Source: Anaerolineae bacterium
GTDB taxonomy: Bacteria > Chloroflexota > Anaerolineae > Aggregatilineales > Phototrophicaceae
Direction of reading: 5' to 3'
Assembly (NCBI GenBank): GCA_028284565.1
Contig: JANQRM010000262.1
Coordinates: forward strand, 1-7,398
Length of the DNA: 7,398 nucleotides
The position numbers and the translations under genes are program-made. The notes beneath the pieces are model-generated. The model was not told the origin of the DNA. It ran no database searches and saw nothing but the letters and a program-made list of their open reading frames with translations. This document shows positions 5,662 through 7,398 of the stretch, piece after piece. Position 1 is the stretch's first letter, and each line of letters begins with the position of its first letter.

Positions 5662-6381
5662 ATGCTCGCCATTGAATTCATTGGTCATGCTTGCTTCCGC
5701 ATTTGGGAAAACGGCAAACCCACCATCATGACCGACCCTTATACCCATTCCGATGTCGATTTGGAGGACGAGGGCAAACGCTTCGTCGCCGAAACCGTCA
5801 TCATGAGTTCCTTGTCCGACCTCTCCCACAACAATGCTGAACTCGCAGAGGGCAACCCGACTCTGATTAATGCGCTTGATGTCGCCGCCGGAAATACCAC
5901 TGCCACCATCAATGGTGAGCCTCTGATAGCCATCCCCGCCGCTGAAATCCCTGACCATCCCACCGGACCTGACGACAATGGCATGTACGCCTTCAAAGCA
6001 GGGGACTTATGGTTTGCTCACATGGGGGATGCCGGCTTTAATGTCGGTGTCGATTTGCTTCGCGCATGGGAAGGGCATTGTGATGTCTTGCTAGCACTCA
6101 CGGGTGCGAAATATAGCCTCTCCCTCGATGAACTTGATGCCATGATTGACTTCCTCCAACCCAAGTTCATCTTCCCTATGCATTATCATCTCCCACCTCC
6201 CGGCGGACCCATGCAACCCCTGAGTACATTCCTCAACCGTCGCCCACACGATCCAGTTTTAGTTGTCAATCATCACACTATCGGACTCCCCATCCCAGAA
6301 ATCAAATCAGGACATCCTACTATCGTCGTCCTTCAACCATCCGGCTATATACCCACCAAGCCCCAACTGACGTATCAGTAG
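5662..6381 (+). CDS. Metallo-beta-lactamase-fold protein with degenerate metal site
   Basis: A cytoplasmic protein of 239 residues with the layout of UlaG-like/Lactamase_B_3-type MBL hydrolases. Visible are IEFIGHACFRIW (4-15), TDPY with Asp25 (24-27), FAHMGDAGF (118-126), DVLLALTG (141-148), and FIFPMHYH (169-176), followed by a C-terminal VVNHHTI...IVVLQPS strand pair. The usual HxHxDH motif (SHDHFDHNN in relatives, from memory) reads S-L51-S-D53-L-S55-H56-N-N: two His and the Asp are replaced and only the last His remains. The downstream ligands His120 and Asp123, and His174, are kept, but the LGH His is Phe126. It may bind one metal, use a different ion or be a non-catalytic relative. The start has AAAAAGGA eight bases upstream. 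It is third in the transporter cluster. No clear terminator is seen before the convergent gene at 6414. Confidence 0.85.
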   Translation: MLAIEFIGHACFRIWENGKPTIMTDPYTHSDVDLEDEGKRFVAETVIMSSLSDLSHNNAELAEGNPTLINALDVAAGNTTATINGEPLIAIPAAEIPDHPTGPDDNGMYAFKAGDLWFAHMGDAGFNVGVDLLRAWEGHCDVLLALTGAKYSLSLDELDAMIDFLQPKFIFPMHYHLPPPGGPMQPLSTFLNRRPHDPVLVVNHHTIGLPIPEIKSGHPTIVVLQPSGYIPTKPQLTYQ

Positions 6382-6413
6382 AGGCTTTTGACCAGATGAT
6401 TAGAATTCGTGTG

Positions 6414-6665
6414 TTATTCGGTATCAAAATCGAAATTCTGCCAGAACTCGACTTTAGCTTCCCATGTGCGGGCGGTGTGGTCATCTAACAGACGTTGATG
6501 CGCTTCCCATGTCCGCCAGAAATCCACCTTCGCTTGCCACACATTGATCTCGTGTTGACTCACATCATAAGGGATGTCGGGCGGGGCTTGCTCCGACGAC
6601 ACTGCCGGTAGGGAAACGAGTAGCGCAAGCATCAAACCCAAAAACAATTTTCTTTTGAGAGACAT
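6414..6665 (-). CDS. Secreted small protein with Trp-rich WxAKVxFW repeats
   Basis: An 83-residue protein, not assignable to a known family. It opens with a signal peptide: basic MSLKRK, a hydrophobic core LFLGLMLALLVSL, and a probable cleavage near AVSS-EQA. No lipobox cysteine is present, so it is probably exported or released. The mature part is about 58 residues, acidic, with the repeat WQAKVDFW, WEAHQRLL, WEAKVEFW followed by FDFDTE. The two outer units are near-identical, and the DNA shows two copies of ACATGGGAAGC. The start at 6665 is set by GAGGAGG five bases upstream. A longer frame from 6752 would bury the signal peptide. It is convergent with the MBL-fold gene, with 32 bases between stops. 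Possible role at the cell envelope, for example a small amphipathic helix protein (inference). Confidence 0.75.
   Translation of the reverse strand: MSLKRKLFLGLMLALLVSLPAVSSEQAPPDIPYDVSQHEINVWQAKVDFWRTWEAHQRLLDDHTARTWEAKVEFWQNFDFDTE
6460..6517 (-). repeat. Short direct repeat encoding TWEA
   Basis: Two copies of the eleven-base sequence ACATGGGAAGC (minus strand) lie about 47 bases apart in the secreted protein gene, both encoding Thr-Trp-Glu-Ala after an Arg codon. They reflect the internal protein repeat rather than a mobile element. Boundaries are approximate. Confidence 0.4.
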
Positions 6666-6976
6666 AATGTCCTCCTCTAAAAACTGATTCAAATACTTTT
6701 TGTTGACCGCGTGACTGGAATCACGACCAGAAACGGAATTTGTCAAAGCCATTCACATCTGGGATAATTGATAGAAGTCAGACACTGGATAGAATCATGA
6801 CTATCCCAAATCGACAAAGTAGGACTGCGACATCACACACTGCATCTGAAAACATGCCTGTTCTCCAGAACACATCTCAGCCAGCACAATCGACAATTCC
6901 AACCTATCGCATCCCCTGCTTCCACACCGCTTCCAGAGTGCTTACAAATCGCTTAAATACTTAACTTGGGCAATGA
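6666..6976. other. Divergent intergenic region between secreted-protein and SARP genes
   Basis: About 310 bases with no supported gene. It must carry promoters for both flanking genes. A perfect TTGACA on the minus strand (6741-6746) has no good -10 at 16-18 bases. Ahead of the SARP gene, TTAAAT shortly before position 6960 is a possible -10 without a clear -35. A small inverted repeat lies at 6787-6806. A 74-codon plus-strand frame here (6740-6964, TTG start) looks like chance. Confidence 0.4.
6787..6806. repeat. 6-bp inverted repeat GGATAG-N8-CTATCC
   Basis: GGATAG (6787-6792) and CTATCC (6801-6806) flank AATCATGA. The left half lies in a loose direct repeat as well (GATAGAAGTCAGA, then GATAGAATCATGA). 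It sits between two divergent genes, where an operator could be, but no regulator is identified and the half-sites are short. Confidence 0.3.
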
Positions 6977-6979
6977 GTG

Positions 6980-7398
6980 ATGAATACAAAGGCAAAATTA
7001 ACGATTCAGCTACTCGGAAGCCCTATCGTTCATCATAATGATCACGAGGTTTCCGATTTCCGTAGCCAAAAAGCTCTCGGATTATTGGCATTCCTCGCCT
7101 ATACAGGCACAGCACATCGCCGTGAGGCATTGGCAGATTTATTCTGGGACTCGCGCACCACCAAGCAAGCACTCTCCAACCTCCGCACCGTATTAACCCA
7201 ACTTCGAAAGGAACTCGCTGATTACTTGGTTGTTTCCAATCGTTCACTAGCTTTTGATCAAGAAACCGACTATTGGCTGGATACAACTGCACTTCAACAC
7301 GTTCTCACCTCACCGCTTGATTCGCCAGAAAATGCGATACAGATACAGGACGGACTGCAACTTTATTGTGGCGAATTTTTGGAGGGGTTGTCCTTCCC
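6980..7398 (+). CDS. SARP/BTAD-type transcriptional regulator, N-terminal part
   Basis: The first 139 residues of a protein cut by the right window edge. They match the start of SARP/AfsR-type regulators: a beta-strand opening KLTIQLLGSPIV (6-17), FRSQKALGLLAFLAY (27-41), then HRREALADLFW...KQALSNLRTVLTQLRKEL (46-79), a winged helix-turn-helix of OmpR type, and the wing SNRSLAFD (86-93). From about W99 (YWLDTTALQ) the BTAD helical domain begins, with DGLQLYCGEFLEGLSF (124-139). In bacteria with many such genes the full protein is often large, with an AAA/NB-ARC ATPase and TPR repeats; whether that is so here cannot be seen. ATG at 6980 is used, or GTG at 6977; a TGA at 6974-6976 closes the frame above, and there is no good Shine-Dalgarno. 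Target genes are unknown. Confidence 0.88.
   Translation, partial: MNTKAKLTIQLLGSPIVHHNDHEVSDFRSQKALGLLAFLAYTGTAHRREALADLFWDSRTTKQALSNLRTVLTQLRKELADYLVVSNRSLAFDQETDYWLDTTALQHVLTSPLDSPENAIQIQDGLQLYCGEFLEGLSF

Noticed and set aside
5587..5996. Two minus-strand frames inside the MBL-fold gene
   Set aside because: Gly/Ser-rich translations typical of antisense reading of a coding gene; the plus-strand frame has clear motifs.
6666..6752. N-terminal extension of the secreted protein
   Set aside because: GAGGAGG precedes the ATG at 6665, and starting there exposes a proper signal peptide.
6740..6964. 74-codon plus-strand frame with TTG start
   Set aside because: No ribosome site, low-complexity Ser/Thr/Asn composition, no recognisable motif; it crosses the likely promoter region.
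7023..7292. Minus-strand frame inside the SARP gene
   Set aside because: Antisense to a well-matched regulator domain; Trp/Arg-rich shadow translation.

Overview
The window most resembles a mid-GC bacterium of the Chloroflexota, Anaerolineae-like. That placement is inferred from protein character: a SWIM-type zinc protein of a style I associate with that phylum, a PcrA/UvrD helicase with a C-terminal Tudor-like module, and a BTAD/SARP-type regulator. It was not obtained from a search. No rRNA, tRNA, CRISPR array, insertion sequence or phage gene is visible.

Layout. Positions 1-722 (minus) hold the N-terminal 240 residues of a GDP-L-fucose synthase that runs off the left edge. Positions 842-1348 (minus) hold a small protein made of two SWIM-like repeats; the second has lost three of four zinc ligands. 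A hairpin separates these two genes. Positions 1349-1763 are mostly non-coding, with a good minus-strand terminator at 1464-1496 and a doubtful 39-codon plus-strand ORF. Positions 1764-4040 (minus) hold a complete PcrA/UvrD DNA helicase. A divergent promoter region follows at 4041-4204.

A plus-strand three-gene cluster follows: a 12-helix major facilitator transporter (4205-5402), a 64-residue two-helix membrane protein (5436-5630), and a metallo-beta-lactamase-fold protein (5662-6381). The gaps are 33 and 31 bases and each gene has its own Shine-Dalgarno, so they probably form one transcription unit. The transporter is broken in this sequence by one extra base in a GGGG run at 4463-4466. The MBL-fold protein has lost most of its HxHxDH metal motif. 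Convergent to this cluster is a short secreted protein with tryptophan-rich repeats (6414-6665, minus). After a 314-base spacer, a SARP-type regulator starts at 6980 and runs off the right edge.

Most genes are ordinary housekeeping or accessory functions. The items that merit attention are two independent metal-site losses (the second SWIM repeat and the MBL-fold protein), the split transporter, the secreted Trp-repeat protein and the candidate 39-aa ORF. I see no convincing new multi-gene defence or mobile system.
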